A stretch of DNA of 64,000 bases from Nannochloris sp. 'desiccata' (Eukaryota > Chlorophyta > Trebouxiophyceae > Chlorellales > Chlorellaceae), in assembly GCA_019044685.2 (NCBI GenBank), contig JAGTXX020000012.1, positions 558,001-622,000 on the forward strand, written 5' to 3'. Below the pieces are notes generated by a model. The model saw only the letters and a list, made by a program, of their open reading frames with translations. It was not told the origin of the DNA and made no database searches. The translations under genes and the position numbers were made by a program. Positions 33,913 to 46,400 of the stretch are shown here, piece after piece (positions within the stretch are counted from its first letter, which is position 1; every line of letters starts with the position of its first letter).

Positions 33913-35145
33913 ATGACCGATCAGCAAGCAGCGCTCCAGCGCTGGGAATTAGAGAACGAGATCTCGGGAGCTGAATCTGAGGATATAGCGAATCTATATC
34001 GCTGGGATGAGGCAGCTGCACGAGTCATCCAAAATGAAAAACCCTGGAAAAACGATCCAAATTATTTTAAACAGTAAGTGATCTCCCCCTTTTGATCTCT
34101 GTTTTTTGCTCGTATATCCCTTTGATTGTCTTCTTGCACTAACATCTATATCTCGATCAACTTCAGTGTCCGTATTTCTGCGTTAGCTCTCCTTAAGATG
34201 GCCATGCACGCAAAATCCGGCGGCAACATTGAAGTGATGGGCGTCATGCAAGGCAAAGTCATAGGCGACACTTTCATCGTCATTGATGCGTTCGCTCTCC
34301 CCGTAGAAGGCACTGAAACTCGTGTTAACGCCGCATCTGAAGCGAACGAATACATGGTAGACTATCTAAGCACCGCTCAAGCATCTGGCCGTCGTGAGAA
34401 CGTCGTTGGCTGGTACCACTCGCACCCTGGCTACGGCTGCTGGCTCTCTGGTATCGATGTAAATACCCAGATGACAAACCAGCAATTTCAAGAACCATTC
34501 TTAGCGATCGTAATCGATCCTCATCGCACCATTGCAGCGGGAAAAGTCGAGCTTGGTGCTTTTCGAACCTACCCTGCTGGGTATCTACCCCCTGACGAAG
34601 CGGCTTCTCAGTATCAAACGATCCCCTTAGATAAAATCGAAGATTTTGGTGTCCATTCTAAGCAATATTACCCCTTGGATGTCTCTTATTTCAAATCAGG
34701 ACTGGATACTTCCCTTTTAAGCGCCATTTGGGGAAAGTACTGGGTAGCTACCTTATCTTCTTCCCCATTATTATCTACGAGGGAGTTGGTACAAGGCCAG
34801 CTTGCTGACGTAGCGAGTAAATTAGAAGCTGTGGGAAGTGCTGCTGCAGGGGGTCTTATGGGTGGTTTAGGCGGTGGCGGTGGTGGCCGGCTCAGTAAAT
34901 ATATTTTGCCGTCCTCTGATAAGAAAAAAGAAGAAAGTAAGCTTGAACAGATAGCTCGTGACGGTTCAATGGTGGGTATGGAGCTTATGAGGGGTTTGTC
35001 TACACATATTATTAAAAATTTGCTGTTTAATAGAGCGCCTTGTGGCTGTGGTTCTAATAATGACGGTGCAGGTGGCGGTGCTGGTGGCATCAACGACGAA
35101 ATTGGAAATTGCAGTAAGCAAGGAGAAGTGCCCATGGAAAGTTAG
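33913..35145 (+). CDS. CSN5: COP9 signalosome subunit 5 (deneddylase)
   Basis: Two exons, 33913-34073 and 34167-35145, join in phase (CA + T gives His) to 379 residues. CSN5 is the metalloprotease of the COP9 signalosome that removes NEDD8 from cullins. The JAMM motif [14 protein letters not shown] has zinc ligands at His138, His140 and Asp151, the same numbering as human CSN5, which supports the exon model. Exon 1 ends with WKNDPNYFK, and exon 2 begins [19 protein letters not shown], both diagnostic. The last 100 residues include a Gly-rich loop and a long helix ([18 protein letters not shown]), then a Gly/Asn-rich tail. Confidence 0.96.
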
Positions 35146-35717
35146 AGAAGTAGCTCTATTTAAATGTAATAGATAGCGCCGTGTGCATGTTTGCTTTCTT
35201 TCTTTCTTTGAGGTCTTGTAAACACAATTCAATGCATGCTCACAGCTAATCAATATATATATGATACTAGGAAACTAACGGAGAGAGAAGCAATCCACAA
35301 AAAGTGAGCAGAGCGAAAACCGATAGAATATCACACGATAGAAAAAAGCCACCGTTGTGACATGGAAAGAATGAAATTTGTGTTATCTTCATAAAATTTC
35401 GGTATATGGACGGTATCTTGGATAGATACAGATCCAGGAACCCCATGATAGACCGACTTTATTTGATTTATAGACAGGTAGATTAATTTGATTAAGCTGA
35501 AGGAAAAGAGAAGAGACGTAGGAGGACACAAAAGAAACAGACGGCAAAGAAGGAGCCAACACAAGTGCTAAACAATCAGTGATTTATTTATTTTACTTGT
35601 CGATATTTATTTTCAAAGACGCTCATATCGATAGTTAAGAAAATGAAATATATCCAATAGTAAGGTAAACTACTACAGTTATAACAGATCTATTTCCTTT
35701 CTTTCTAATTCCGAACA
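35146..35717. other. Convergent 3' intergenic region (CSN5 / WNK-like)
   Basis: No gene seen. It contains a short CTTT microsatellite near 35193-35210 and a TGTAA at 35217, about 70 bases after the CSN5 stop. Confidence 0.4.
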
Positions 35718-37353
35718 CTATCGTTGAGGATCTGGTCCTTCTTCGGCCAACCATTCTTTCAATGCAGCGGCACAAATATCTCTATCCGTAGGCGATAAAT
35801 CAAATTCTGAGGAGATCTCAGCTGCAATCTCATCGGGAGTATCTACCTCAGGATCGTATACAAAATCAATGGTTTTACTCGTCCGCATCGATGTGTCCTC
35901 GCCTCTACCAGCACCGTTGCCCATATTCTCATCATCCCCTTCGTCGTCCCCTTCGTAATGCATGTTTAATCTAAAATGGAGCTTTCCATCGCGGATTTTA
36001 CCTGTAAACTGGAAGAGGTAATCTTCACCACGGACACTGCCTGCTTCACAATCTGCTCGTTGTTGATCTTCAGTGCTACGACGGGAGTCTACTCCGCCAC
36101 CGCCACCACCGCCTTGTTGATTTTGTAGGTTACCATTCGATGCGGAGGTTCCGTCGCTATAATGACGGCCACTACCGTCAATACTATCTCTACCACCTGC
36201 TCTACTACTAACCCCACCTTGACCACTTGCACTTACACCACCATGACCTCCACCACCACCAGCACCGCTCCCGGCCAGGGAACCGCCTCCGGGAGGTTGT
36301 GGTGGTTTTGTTACTTGCAAAAATGGATCTTTAAGCAATTCTAAGGCGCTTGGCCGTTCTTCTACAGGCGCTAAACATTTTCCTATAAATGAATTGGCTG
36401 CCGGGTCTGACACCGTGTCTAACAAACTCTGCCAGACGGTACATGTATCTTTGTCCAGTCTTTTCATCGTAACGACCTCTAGCATGACTAACCCAAAGGC
36501 GAAAATATCTACTGCGCGGGTATATTGATTCGTAAGATCACCTTCAGGCATCACACCAGCCGCGAACCGTTTTGGAACTAAAACAGCTAAACCAAGATCA
36601 CCAATTTTGATTTCACCGGAATGACCATTGATATAAATTTTATCAGGGCGTAAATCGCCATGGACTACAGGAGGGTTTTGTTGATGTAAATATGCTAGTC
36701 CTTGAAGAATTTGACGAGCCCATTTCTTCATTGCTTTTATATCCAATGATTTGTGCTTGCGGCGATAATCTCGAAGATTTCCAGATGTGAAAAATTCAGT
36801 AACCATGTTAATACACCCAGCTTGAGTATCTTCCCAGCATTGAAAGCTTTTAATTACGTGCGGGTGTTCTAAGCCGAGTCCTGTGGACATTTCCTCTACT
36901 GCACGGTGCATTTGGTCTCTTGAGAGGTGATTGTCATCTGCCTCGATTTTACTCCAAGCAACGTCAACACCACGGCGCTCGTCAAAACCACGAAATACAG
37001 TTTTGAAACGACCGGAACCGACTTGCTGTTTATAGCGGGAGAAGCGACCTGTAGAAGAGTCGAGAGAGTGTTTATTTTATTTAGAATCAAAGAAAATTAA
37101 TTATTGAAAAGAGCGGCAGGCAGCGGCAAGGGCTGGCGGCAAAGGCGGAGCAAGCCAAAATAAGTTCGAAAGGCGATTACGTCTACCTTTAGCTCATTCA
37201 ACTTCTAATCTTACCTTCAGGATCTTGTTCTATTATTTCATCTTCATCGTCGTCGTCTTCATCAAGTGAATTACGACGGGACGCCAAGCGGTCGTAGCTA
37301 GTAGCAATGGCAGCTTTGTGTGCGCTTTGCTGCTCGGCGTGGGTTGGCTGCAT
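35718..37353 (-). CDS. WNK-related kinase, probably a pseudokinase
   Basis: Two exons, 37215-37353 and 35718-37048, join in phase to 489 residues, starting MQPTHAEQQ. The join restores the WNK glycine loop GRFSRYKQQVGSGRFKTVF, with the displaced ATP-binding Lys of WNKs (FKTVF) kept and no Lys in strand 3 (VAWSKIE). Family blocks follow: EFFTSGNLRDYRRKHKSLD, WARQILQGLAYLHQQNPPVVH and CLAPVEERPSALELLKDPFL. The catalytic loop is altered: HGDLRPDK instead of HRDLKxDN. The activation segment is shortened and lacks the GTPEFMAPE motif. The C-terminus (about 400-480) has a conserved-type OSR1-C/PF2-like domain (FQFTGKIRDGKLHFRLN). Asp of DLG is present. Weak activity cannot be excluded, but loss is likely. 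Confidence 0.85.
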
Positions 37354-38407
37354 TTTGCTGAACAGGTAAAGAGAGTCTAAAGCCTTTTTAATAATCGTTG
37401 AATTGCTGTGTTCCGTTAGAGTCAGACACCAGGACAACCTTGCTGACAACCCTTATGCTAACGAATGCGCTAATTCGCGCTAGTCTAGGGGAGACAGTGC
37501 TCTCCCTCTACGTAATATCGAGCAATAGTGTATAAATGGATACTAGGAAGAACTATTTGCTGCTTTGCTGCAGTTTCTCGGGGAAACTAAGTCAGACGGC
37601 AACTATGATTAAGAAATGCTCTTTGGAGCAGACCCTCGCCGCTTTGACAGGGCGGAAGTAGATAAAATATAAAGACAAGGACGGGTTCTGATACATTTGA
37701 AGCCGCTGGCTGCGGCGTTTTGGCGGCGAAATCGGCCTGAGCATTGAGCTGGCGAAATGTACCTCACAAAAACCAGCGAGGTACACTCAGTCTTGACTGC
37801 AGTCAACGATGGCAACAATTCCATGCAGTCAGTAATTGCACCCATTTGCGCCCTATATTACTTACTATCGATTTAAACCCTCTCTCTTGAAGGGGCTGTA
37901 CTGGCTGTGAAGCAAGTAAATGGAATTTCTTATGAAAATGCCGCATTTGATCCGATGGCTGATAACGGACAACAGAGCGTAATTCAGAGCTGTTTAAAGT
38001 ACATCACTGGGCATTAAGAACTTGTATATGATCGAGTCGGCCGCGGAGAGCGGATTTGATAAATATTATCAGTTTCGGTTGGTAGTTTTGATCAAATCTT
38101 TATTACCGAACGTTCGAATAAAAAGCTTAAAACAAAAACATGTAGGTGCAAAACAAATATATCAACGTAGTATTTATTTATATATCTATCGATCAATCAC
38201 TATTTATTATCCATTCCATCCATTGATGGCTATTAACATGCAATATAGAATTATCCTTTGTTTTAATGATGTATCGACCCGGCGGCAAATTTTCCTGTCA
38301 AACCGGGGAAAAGAAATTAGAACAAAAACGAACCTTTAAGCTAAACTTCACTCTTGTACTGTTAAAGAATATACCAGCCAGTATAGGAAGTCCCACAATC
38401 TTCTATT
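37354..38407. other. Intergenic region with a possible small two-exon gene
   Basis: About 1.05 kb between the WNK-like gene and the stop of the Raf-like gene. Apart from the possible small gene at 37757-38017 I see no gene, RNA or repeat. Confidence 0.4.
37757..38017 (+). CDS. Possible small protein, 59 residues (two exons)
   Basis: Exon 1 is 37757-37831 (25 codons, starting MYLTKTSEVHSVLTAVNDG) and exon 2 is 37913-38017 (ending IQSCLKYITGH), joined in phase 0 across a GT-AG intron of 81 bases. The amino-acid mix looks coding, with few rare residues. The acceptor is weak, however: no pyrimidine tract directly before it, while a better tract ends at 37892 but gives a shorter, different tail. 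I recognise no family. Transcript data would decide. Confidence 0.3.
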
Positions 38408-41400
38408 CTATCCTCCCCGTGCTTCACGGATCCCATTTCCACTACCGATACCCTCGCCCCGCCCTCCCCTGGGAGGTCGAATAGCAGATATCATTCCTCG
38501 AAGCTCTTTAACAATCTGAGTAAAGGGTGGTCTGTTATTAGGATCCTCTTCCCAACACCTCTCCATTAATTGTCTCCACCCCGGTGCTAATTCAGGTGGC
38601 GCTGACCCTTCTGGACCATCCCATTCTTCTGCCCCCGGGATTGGCGGCCTTAATTTTAATTCAGGATTTGCTAATTGTAACATCAAAGCATGGAAATTTG
38701 TATTTTCCCATGGTTCTCTGCCCGTCCACAGCTCCCACATAACAATCGCGAAACTGTACACGTCAGCAGCTTCAGTAACGGCATCAGGGGTCCTCAAAAT
38801 TTCAGGCGCTATCCACGGGAGAGTTCCCCGCTGACTGGTGACCCCAGAAACAAATGTCTGGGCTTTCTCTCGGGCTAATCCAAAGTCAGCAACTTTGCAA
38901 ATAGGCCTCCGATCACGGTAACCTAGTAACAAATTCCCAGATTTCAAGTCAAAGTGGACTAATCTCTTAGAATGCAAGTACTCGACACCTTTTGCAGCAT
39001 CCAACGCCAAGACAATACGAGTTAAGGGGCCTGCTACGATATCAGCTTTACGAGCCAAAGCCACTTTTAAAGAGCCTCCTGCCATGTACTCGGTGACTAA
39101 CGCAGGTGGGCGGAGTATACCAGGCATCATTGACGGTGTGCCAGCTTCGGCTTGGATCACGTCAATGATATTTCTTTGACGGTCCTTTCTCTTTTGTTGA
39201 GAATTAGTGCCATTGGTATCATCACCATCGCTGTCACCTTCGCTAGCAGTACAGCCTTCATATTCTGCAACGTCTTCACTATTTTTATTAGACTTTGAGC
39301 TGCTAGGAAGTACCATCCCGTACACCCAAACAACATTAGGATGACGTAATGAACCCAACATATCAGCTTCCTTGATTAAATCCGTAACTGCTGCTCTATT
39401 GATAGCCCCAGGATCTCCCCCAGCTCCACCTTGAAAAAATAAAGCCGGGTTGAGACATTTCACAGCGACTTCACATCCATGCCAGCGACCCAGGTAAACG
39501 TCGCCATACCCACCGCTCCCGAGGAATTTCACAAGGGATATGTCCGACGGTTGAATGATTTCCATTCTTTCTATTAAATCTGGCAAGTCAATGGAAGAAT
39601 TGTGATGATGGTGGTGCTGAGAAGCTTTAGAACCAGCAGGATTGTTGTTATTACTGCTGGGTTTTCTTATGCGGCGTTGACGATCATGGCGGCGAGCAGA
39701 AGAATCAGGCTTCACAAGAGCGGTGTTGTTATTTTTGTCACCGCTGGTTTTTCCCTCTTCTTCTTTTCCGCCGTCATTTTCTTGACTTCCAGGCGTCACA
39801 ACTTGAATTTTACCCTGCATAGCACTATCATCATCACCGCCACAAGCAGCAGTAGACGGCGGATCTCGGGTGGTGGTATTAGAAGAAGCTTCCTCGGGGC
39901 TTCCAGTAGTTCGACTGCCACTGCTATCCCTGCTTCCACTCTCTTCTCCTGTAGCAGCATCAGCAGTAGCAGCTTCTTCCACTGAGCTACTGCCTAAACT
40001 ACTAATAGGACGTCTCCACTGCACAAAGAGGTGCAGTTTACATGCAGAGGAAGTTGTTTGGCTCCCTGCAGAAGCTGTGCTCGCAGCATATGTGGGTGAC
40101 GCCGCATTACCGCCACTAAAGCCGCCACTGCCAACAGCGCCACTCCCTTGATTACCTAGCATGCATGCCTCTTGCCATTCATCAAACATGTACTCCACGT
40201 CATCGTCATCTACTAAATCAACCCAGACATTGGGATCGGAAGGCAGGCGGTACTTCAAAGTAGGATTCTGCAAGCAAAAATAAATTCATTTCAATTGAAG
40301 GCAAAAAAAGGCGACAAAAATAAAATTTAAGCATTCTATTAAATTAATTTCAACAGAATTGCCATAGATTCATCTCAATTTTATAAGCAAGGTCGGTAAA
40401 AGGAAAAAATACAGCCAAGACCAAATTCACATAGTAGCTACTGTACTCACATATTCACTGGTCAATTCACTACTTTCTGATAAACTCGAGGTAGCTCTCT
40501 CCAATGTTGCAAACAACATTTCAGCTGAACAGCCATAAGGAATATTGATCAATCGGGTTTCACCGCCTTCATAATCCCAAGCACCTCCACTCCCACGAAT
40601 AAAACTACCTCCGCTAGAACAGACAGCTTTGACTACAGTAGGTGGAGGAGACGGAGGCTGCTGCTGCTGTTGCTGCGGGGGTGCTGCAGCTGCAGCACGA
40701 GCAGTTGTAACCTGAAGAGCAGGAGCAGGTGCAGGAACAGGACGCTGCTGCTCTGAAATACCTAAAGACTGTATTCCAGAACTAAGACTGCTTTGTGCTA
40801 AAGTGTCTGCTAAAGACGTACCGAAGACTGAAGAAGGATTCACCACAGTCGAGGGAGTAACAAACAGGCCAGAAGGATTGCTGCCAACAGCGCCAGCATT
40901 ACCGCTGAGGCCAGCGAGAGTGCTCGCAGTAATATTTGGTGTAATTCCAAGGTAAGGTGTCTGGAAATTCATTCCAGTGGTTGCTTGAAGAAGTTGCATC
41001 TGCTGTAATTGTTGTGCGGCTGCTGCTGCTGCTGCTGCTCCAGGTAAAGGTACCTGGGCGGGCACTGAGGAAGCGCCCAGAGCAGCTGTAAGGGCGGGAG
41101 AAGGAAGAGCTCCAAGGCCTGCTACGTGTTGTTGACCAGCAAGAAGCATAGCATGCGAGAAGTTTGGCTGGGTTTGTTGCAATGTCGCTCCTGCAGCTAT
41201 CTGCGCAGCGAGAGGAACCGAAGCAGGCAGAGGGGTCGGTGGAACTGTCATCGACGTTGCTACACTAGCAGCTGCTTGTTCCCACTGTGCAGCTGTTGCA
41301 GCAGCACTAACCGCTTCATTTGCAGCAGTTTGATACATCAACGCTGCTTGTTGAGCTACAGCATTCGCTACTGCAACGTGAGAAGGTTCTATTGCGCTGG

Positions 41401-42993
41401 CTGCTTGGACAGCAGCGTTTTGGTAAACAGACGCCGCTGCCTGGGATTCTATTTGCTTCTGAGCTGCAGCTTGTTTTGCAGCAACGGCAGCTTGGGCTAA
41501 AGGACTAGGCTGCAGAGGAGGTACTGTTGCTGCTGCTTGAACAACTGGAGGAGGTTGAATAGCAGCAACACTAGGCCATTGCTGTTGCTGCATCTGAGGA
41601 AGGGTAACGCCTGCCGCAGCAGCAGTAGTTGCTGCTAAGTTTCCCGCCGATGGTTGCAAAGACGCAGTTAATGCCGCTTGCTGAAGCTGTGTCGCTCTAC
41701 TTTGGGCATTGATTGCATCTTGAGACGCCATTTCATAGACAGACTGTGCTTGAACTGCATTCAACGCAGCTTGAGTTTGGTTAGCAACGTCCGTAGGGCT
41801 GGTACCGGCCACTGTTGTTGCTGCCTGGGAAGCTACCGCAGCTGCGTGCTGCTGCTCTAAAACCTTTTGGTTGGCAACACGCTGCGCCGATACAGCTGCA
41901 TCAGCTAATGCATGCTGTTGGTGAGACTGCTGCTGAGTACCTGTAACAAAATAAACAAAGGGAAGGCAAAAATAAAATAGAGTCAGCAAAACCGTCGTTT
42001 GGTCAAAAGTAAAAATTTCCCCCCAGGTTTCTTCCGGTACAACAGACCTGGCCACATACTAGAAGCCACGTGATGATACTCCGGTACTACAGGTAAATTA
42101 AATACATGCTGAGGAGCCTGCTGCTGCGTCTGCTGCTGGACATGCTGCCATTGTTGAAGCATAGCAGCAGCAGGAGCAGGAGCAAATTGAAATTGAAGTG
42201 AAGCAGGAGGCGTAGGACTCCCTGCACCTCTTCCTGCACCACCACTAACAACACCGCTTGCTACTCCTGCTGCTCCCACAGCAGCAGCTGCACTGCTCGT
42301 CCCGCTGTGCCCGCTTCGTGGCGACACCGATCCCCAATAGTCTTCACCTGCATGAGATACATGGGAGCCACCAGAGACATCCCTAGAAGGATATTGATTT
42401 TGATATTGTTGTTGCTGGGCCGCAAAGGCAAAAGGACTTGCTTGCGAAAGAGAATTTGAATTGTGAAGTCCACCAACATGAACAGCATTGCCAGCACCGC
42501 CTGCATTAGAAACCAAGGCATCAGGGCTTCCTGGAGGAATAGGAGACTGAACTGGCGGAGAATGTTCAGGTGGAGCACCTCCTCGGAAATGTTGAAGTTG
42601 TTGCAGGCTTTGTTTTTGAGCCTCCTCAGCTTGAGCTTGTTGAAGCTGTCTCAGAGCACTTTCAGTCAAAGGAGCAGAAGCAGTTGTTGGAACTCCATTT
42701 TGGAAAGGCGAGTTCTCTGGAGCCATGGTAGATGGTATATAGCCAGCTAAAGTTGGTTGGTTTTTCAAATTGTTTTGGTTCTGCAGCTTAAAGAAGGGGG
42801 GAGGGGAAGAGTTGCATGACAGGAAGCACGCCGAGTGTGTGCACTGAGCTAAATAACAGGTTGAAAAACTAAAACTCACGTTTAGGAGAACCTTTGCACT
42901 ATCATCCCTTGTTCGCACGTCAAAAGACTCCATGCAGTGTTTAGAAGCTGTATATTGAAGGCTAGACGCTGAGAAATGCGTTTTGAATAGCAA
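38408..42993 (-). CDS. PB1-domain Raf-like MAP3K with very long Gln/Ala-rich N-terminus
   Basis: Four exons: 42880-42993, 42048-42780, 40451-41940 and 38408-40267, joined in phase to about 1398 residues (a start at 42933 would shorten it by 20). Residues about 40-700 are low complexity, dominated by Gln and Ala with His and Pro. A PB1 domain is split across the last intron (about 715-830): AVCSSGGSFIRG, YEGGETRLINIPYG, then DPNVWVDLVDDDDVEYMFDEW. The kinase domain (about 1020-1375) has GSGGYGDVYLG, Lys in VAVKCL, HFDLKSGN (Phe in place of Arg, usual for plant Raf-like B kinases), DFGLA and GTLPWIAPE. An acidic insertion of about 60 residues lies between the N-lobe strands. It resembles plant B-group Raf-like kinases. 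Catalytic residues are intact. Confidence 0.88.
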
Positions 42994-43112
42994 CTTTGGC
43001 TAGTCTCAGACCTGGAGGGAGAGGTTTTATATTTTTGCTCGGCAAGGATGCCGGAACTTGTCGCTGTATTTAGAATTTTTATTGGGTATACCGCATGCTT
43101 TAAACTAGACCG

Positions 43113-43313
43113 TTATTGCGAAATGAGCTCTGCAGCGTCGAAAATAAAGGCTGACGCGGTCTGGTCTGACAAACCGGCAAGTCTGTCCAAGGCTCTGCCC
43201 TTTGCTCTAAAAGTAGAATTTCTTTAAAGATATAGAATACTTAATGCTAGAAGATATTACCTGCTGCCAAGAACTACATAAAATGAAAATTTCGGCTCCA
43301 GCTGAAGTACCAT
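43113..43313 (-). CDS. Possible small protein, 48 residues (two exons)
   Basis: Exon 1 is 43261-43313 (17 codons plus 2 bases, starting MVLQLEPKFSFYVVLGS) and exon 2 is 43113-43206, ending FIFDAAELISQ. Donor GTAATA and acceptor TTTTAG flank a 54-base intron, and the phase fits. The reading frame stays open upstream to a strong pyrimidine-rich acceptor near 43355, so further 5' exon sequence is possible. I do not recognise the product. It lies between two larger genes on the same strand. Confidence 0.35.
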
Positions 43314-43479
43314 ATTCTCTCTGTTTTTCACACTCGCGCAACTTCGCTCCAGCCTAAAAAACAAAAAGACAATTTCACCGATCTATATAGCTAATATTTT
43401 ACAACTTATCCTCGATATACACTATTTACCAACGTATATAACATATTAAAAGAGCGAACAAGCCAAGATTTCTCTCAAT
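43314..43479. other. 3' flank of GON4L-like gene
   Basis: AT-rich. A TGTAA pentamer (minus strand) lies near 43397-43401, about 80 bases after the GON4L-like stop. Confidence 0.35.
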
Positions 43480-46400
43480 TCACACCAGACCAGCTGCCGC
43501 TTGCCGCCGTTGTCTTTCTTGTCTTGCCTTTTCAAGAAATCGCTCTACTAGAATCTTACTGCGAGCAGAGAGATCCCCTTCACTTCGTTTCAGTGCATTC
43601 CCAAGCTCTTCTAACTGCTCTTCTCCTAATGATCCTCCATTTGCTAAAGCCAACCGCAACACAGCCTTATCGTCCTCGGGAGACCAAACAGCAGCCGTAG
43701 CTGCTTCTGCCCCAGCAGCACGACCTGTAAAGATATCGTGTAGTTGAGAAGCAAGATTACGAGGGGGAACTTCCCTAGGTTGTTGTTGCTCTGGCAATGT
43801 TTCCACTTCGCCAGGCTGCTGCTCCCACTCGACTAATCTCGGAAGAGCTAACCCAGTTGCGGCTCGTGGTTGCATAGGAGCAAGTCCAGCGCCTTGAGGA
43901 ATAGCAGCCCATTCTGAAGACTGGGGCAGCGATGGCATAGCAACAGCAGCAGCACCACCTAAAGCACAAGCGTTTGGTGGAGGAAGCAGTCCTGCCCCTA
44001 TTGCCGCAGCTGCCAATTGCTGAGTCGCTACATACTGTTCCTGATGAGCCATCATTTCAGCCGCCATTTGGTCTGCTACAATAGAAGCTCTCGCAACAGC
44101 TGCCCCACCGTCGTCTCTCAGTAGCAACCCTTGATTCGCCCTAGGCATAGCTGCAGCTGCAGCAGTCACCGCAGCCATATCCATCACTACAGGACCACCA
44201 GTACCAACACTCGCTGTTGCAGAGATCTTCTTCTCTCTGTCGCTCCACAGCATGCTCAGCACCTTTGGGTGGCGGTGTGGTAAATGCTCTTTGCAAATAA
44301 TTTCCCATTTCTTTGCTTGTTTGCCATAGAAGTCCAATGCTTGGACTATCAACAACTCTTCAGCCAGGGTCAAATCTCCCGTAATAAGCGAAACAACTTC
44401 CTTTACTATATTATCAGGGGCAGCGCTTGAACATCGATTTTTCTTTCTATTGAAAATCACTTTCTCATCCTTTGTCGGCAAAAGCTCAGCTGAAATTTTA
44501 GCCCACTCGTACAGATGCTTACGGATTCCCCACGCGAGCAAGTCATCTTCAGCAGGAGTGAAGAGCATTTGTGAGGTGACTTGGAAATTTGGGGGCATAG
44601 GCTCGATGTCAGGATTAAAAAATCGCCTCACAGGCCCTAGAGCCAGGGCAATATCTGCAGAAAGCTCGCTCCAAATGGGATGTTGACTCGGTTGTTTGCC
44701 TCTTCGTCTTCTCTTTCTATTCTGCTCTGCAGCGGTGGTAGGACCTACTGGTTGTCTATTTTCTAAATCGGAAGATGAAACTGGATTTCCTGTTCTTTCT
44801 CCTGCTGTAGTAATTGCTTCTGCAGCGATGGGGATTCCGCCACCGCCGCCACTGATCGAGGGGAGGAGTCCAAGCATTCTCGGTGCCGCTCGAAGGACAG
44901 AGACATCCGCAACTGTGTATATATTCCCTGGATTCTGAGGAGTCCAACGCGCATTATTACTATACTGACCTACAGCCCGTCTAGAGCCACTCCCTACATC
45001 ATTACCACCACCGCCGCCTCGGCTGCCTCCAGGGTCTTTTTCTCCTTCTCCAAGGCCTTCTCCCGTGTCAATACCCAAGCAAGCAGACACATACGCTGGT
45101 ATTCCGCCAGCTCTACGAGAATTCGTTTGATTAGCCACAAATTCTTCCATCTGACGAAGTAATTGAGCTCCAGCTGCAGCCGACTCGGTGTCACTTGTCG
45201 CTGCAGCCATAGCGGTGGTTTGTGCCAGCAGTTGAACATGATAGTGAATGCTCAAATACAGATCAGAATACTGGGAGGCTTGGAAATGGGCTCCTACTAT
45301 AGGTGCAGACTCATCAGGCTGTGCAGAAAGGTCATATTTTCGCATTGCTTTCGGTAAAGGAGCTCTCCAAACGACAGTTCTCGCCGCCGCCGCCGCCCCT
45401 GGTTTTCCCATGTCTGAAGGAAGCGGGATAGGAGGCCCTGTCGCCAGCGATGCAGCGAGGGTGGCCAGCTCATCTAGTCCATTAGATAACGGTGCCTGTG
45501 CTCCGATGGTAGGACCATACGCTTGCTGTAGAGCAGGATTTACATCAATGATGCCTTGTTGGAGAGCAGCAGCGGTAGCTTTGCCTGTTCGCCTATCCAT
45601 CAAGCTTGCCATGAAAAGAGGCCGTTCTGCTATAGTATTGCCTAAAAGTCGTGCAGACCGTCTCGGTGGTTTTTCTACTCTTCTCCTTTTCTTGTATCGA
45701 CCGCCAGATCGTGTACGAGGACCGCCATCGCCACGTAGAAAATTCCCATGATGCTTTCCTCCTCCACTATTACCACCACCATGAACTTTTCCTCCGCCAC
45801 CGTCATGAGTATAATTGAAAAAATCATCAGGCAGAGAAATTCCTAAATCCATATCGAATCCATGATGTAGTCGCATAGCTTCATCTTCTTGTAACATTCT
45901 TTCTAATTCCACTACAAAATCCTCATCATCACTATCTTCAAATTCTGTATCCATCCCGGTACCGGCAGCGGTACAAGCACCGTTATTATAAACCCCATTG
46001 GTATTGGCATTACCAGCATCACCATTACCATTGCCATATGTACCTAATACACCAGCACCACCAAGCATTGAAGCGTCCCCAACAGCACCAGCAGTAGTAT
46101 TTACGTCGTAATCTAGGCTTGTTTGTAGGCCAGCAATAAACCGCTCCCACTCTGCAGCGTCATCTACACCGAAATATAACAGTGGTTCATTTAGACCTGT
46201 TGCTGGGGCGAGCTTATCTTCAAGTTCTTCAATGGTGACGTCCATGAGAGAGACATGAGCTCTGGTTCGGCGAGCGATTGGGCGGGAGGTGGCACCGTCG
46301 GTATTGTCTCCTAAAGAGGGGAGCATAGCGCCGAAAACTTCCATTGGTGGAGATGTGGGGCGATGTTCTCGTGGAGGAGATATGGGTATAAGTTGTGGAC

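Noticed and set aside
34686..35135. Minus-strand frame of 149 codons
   Set aside because: Antisense of the CSN5 C-terminus.
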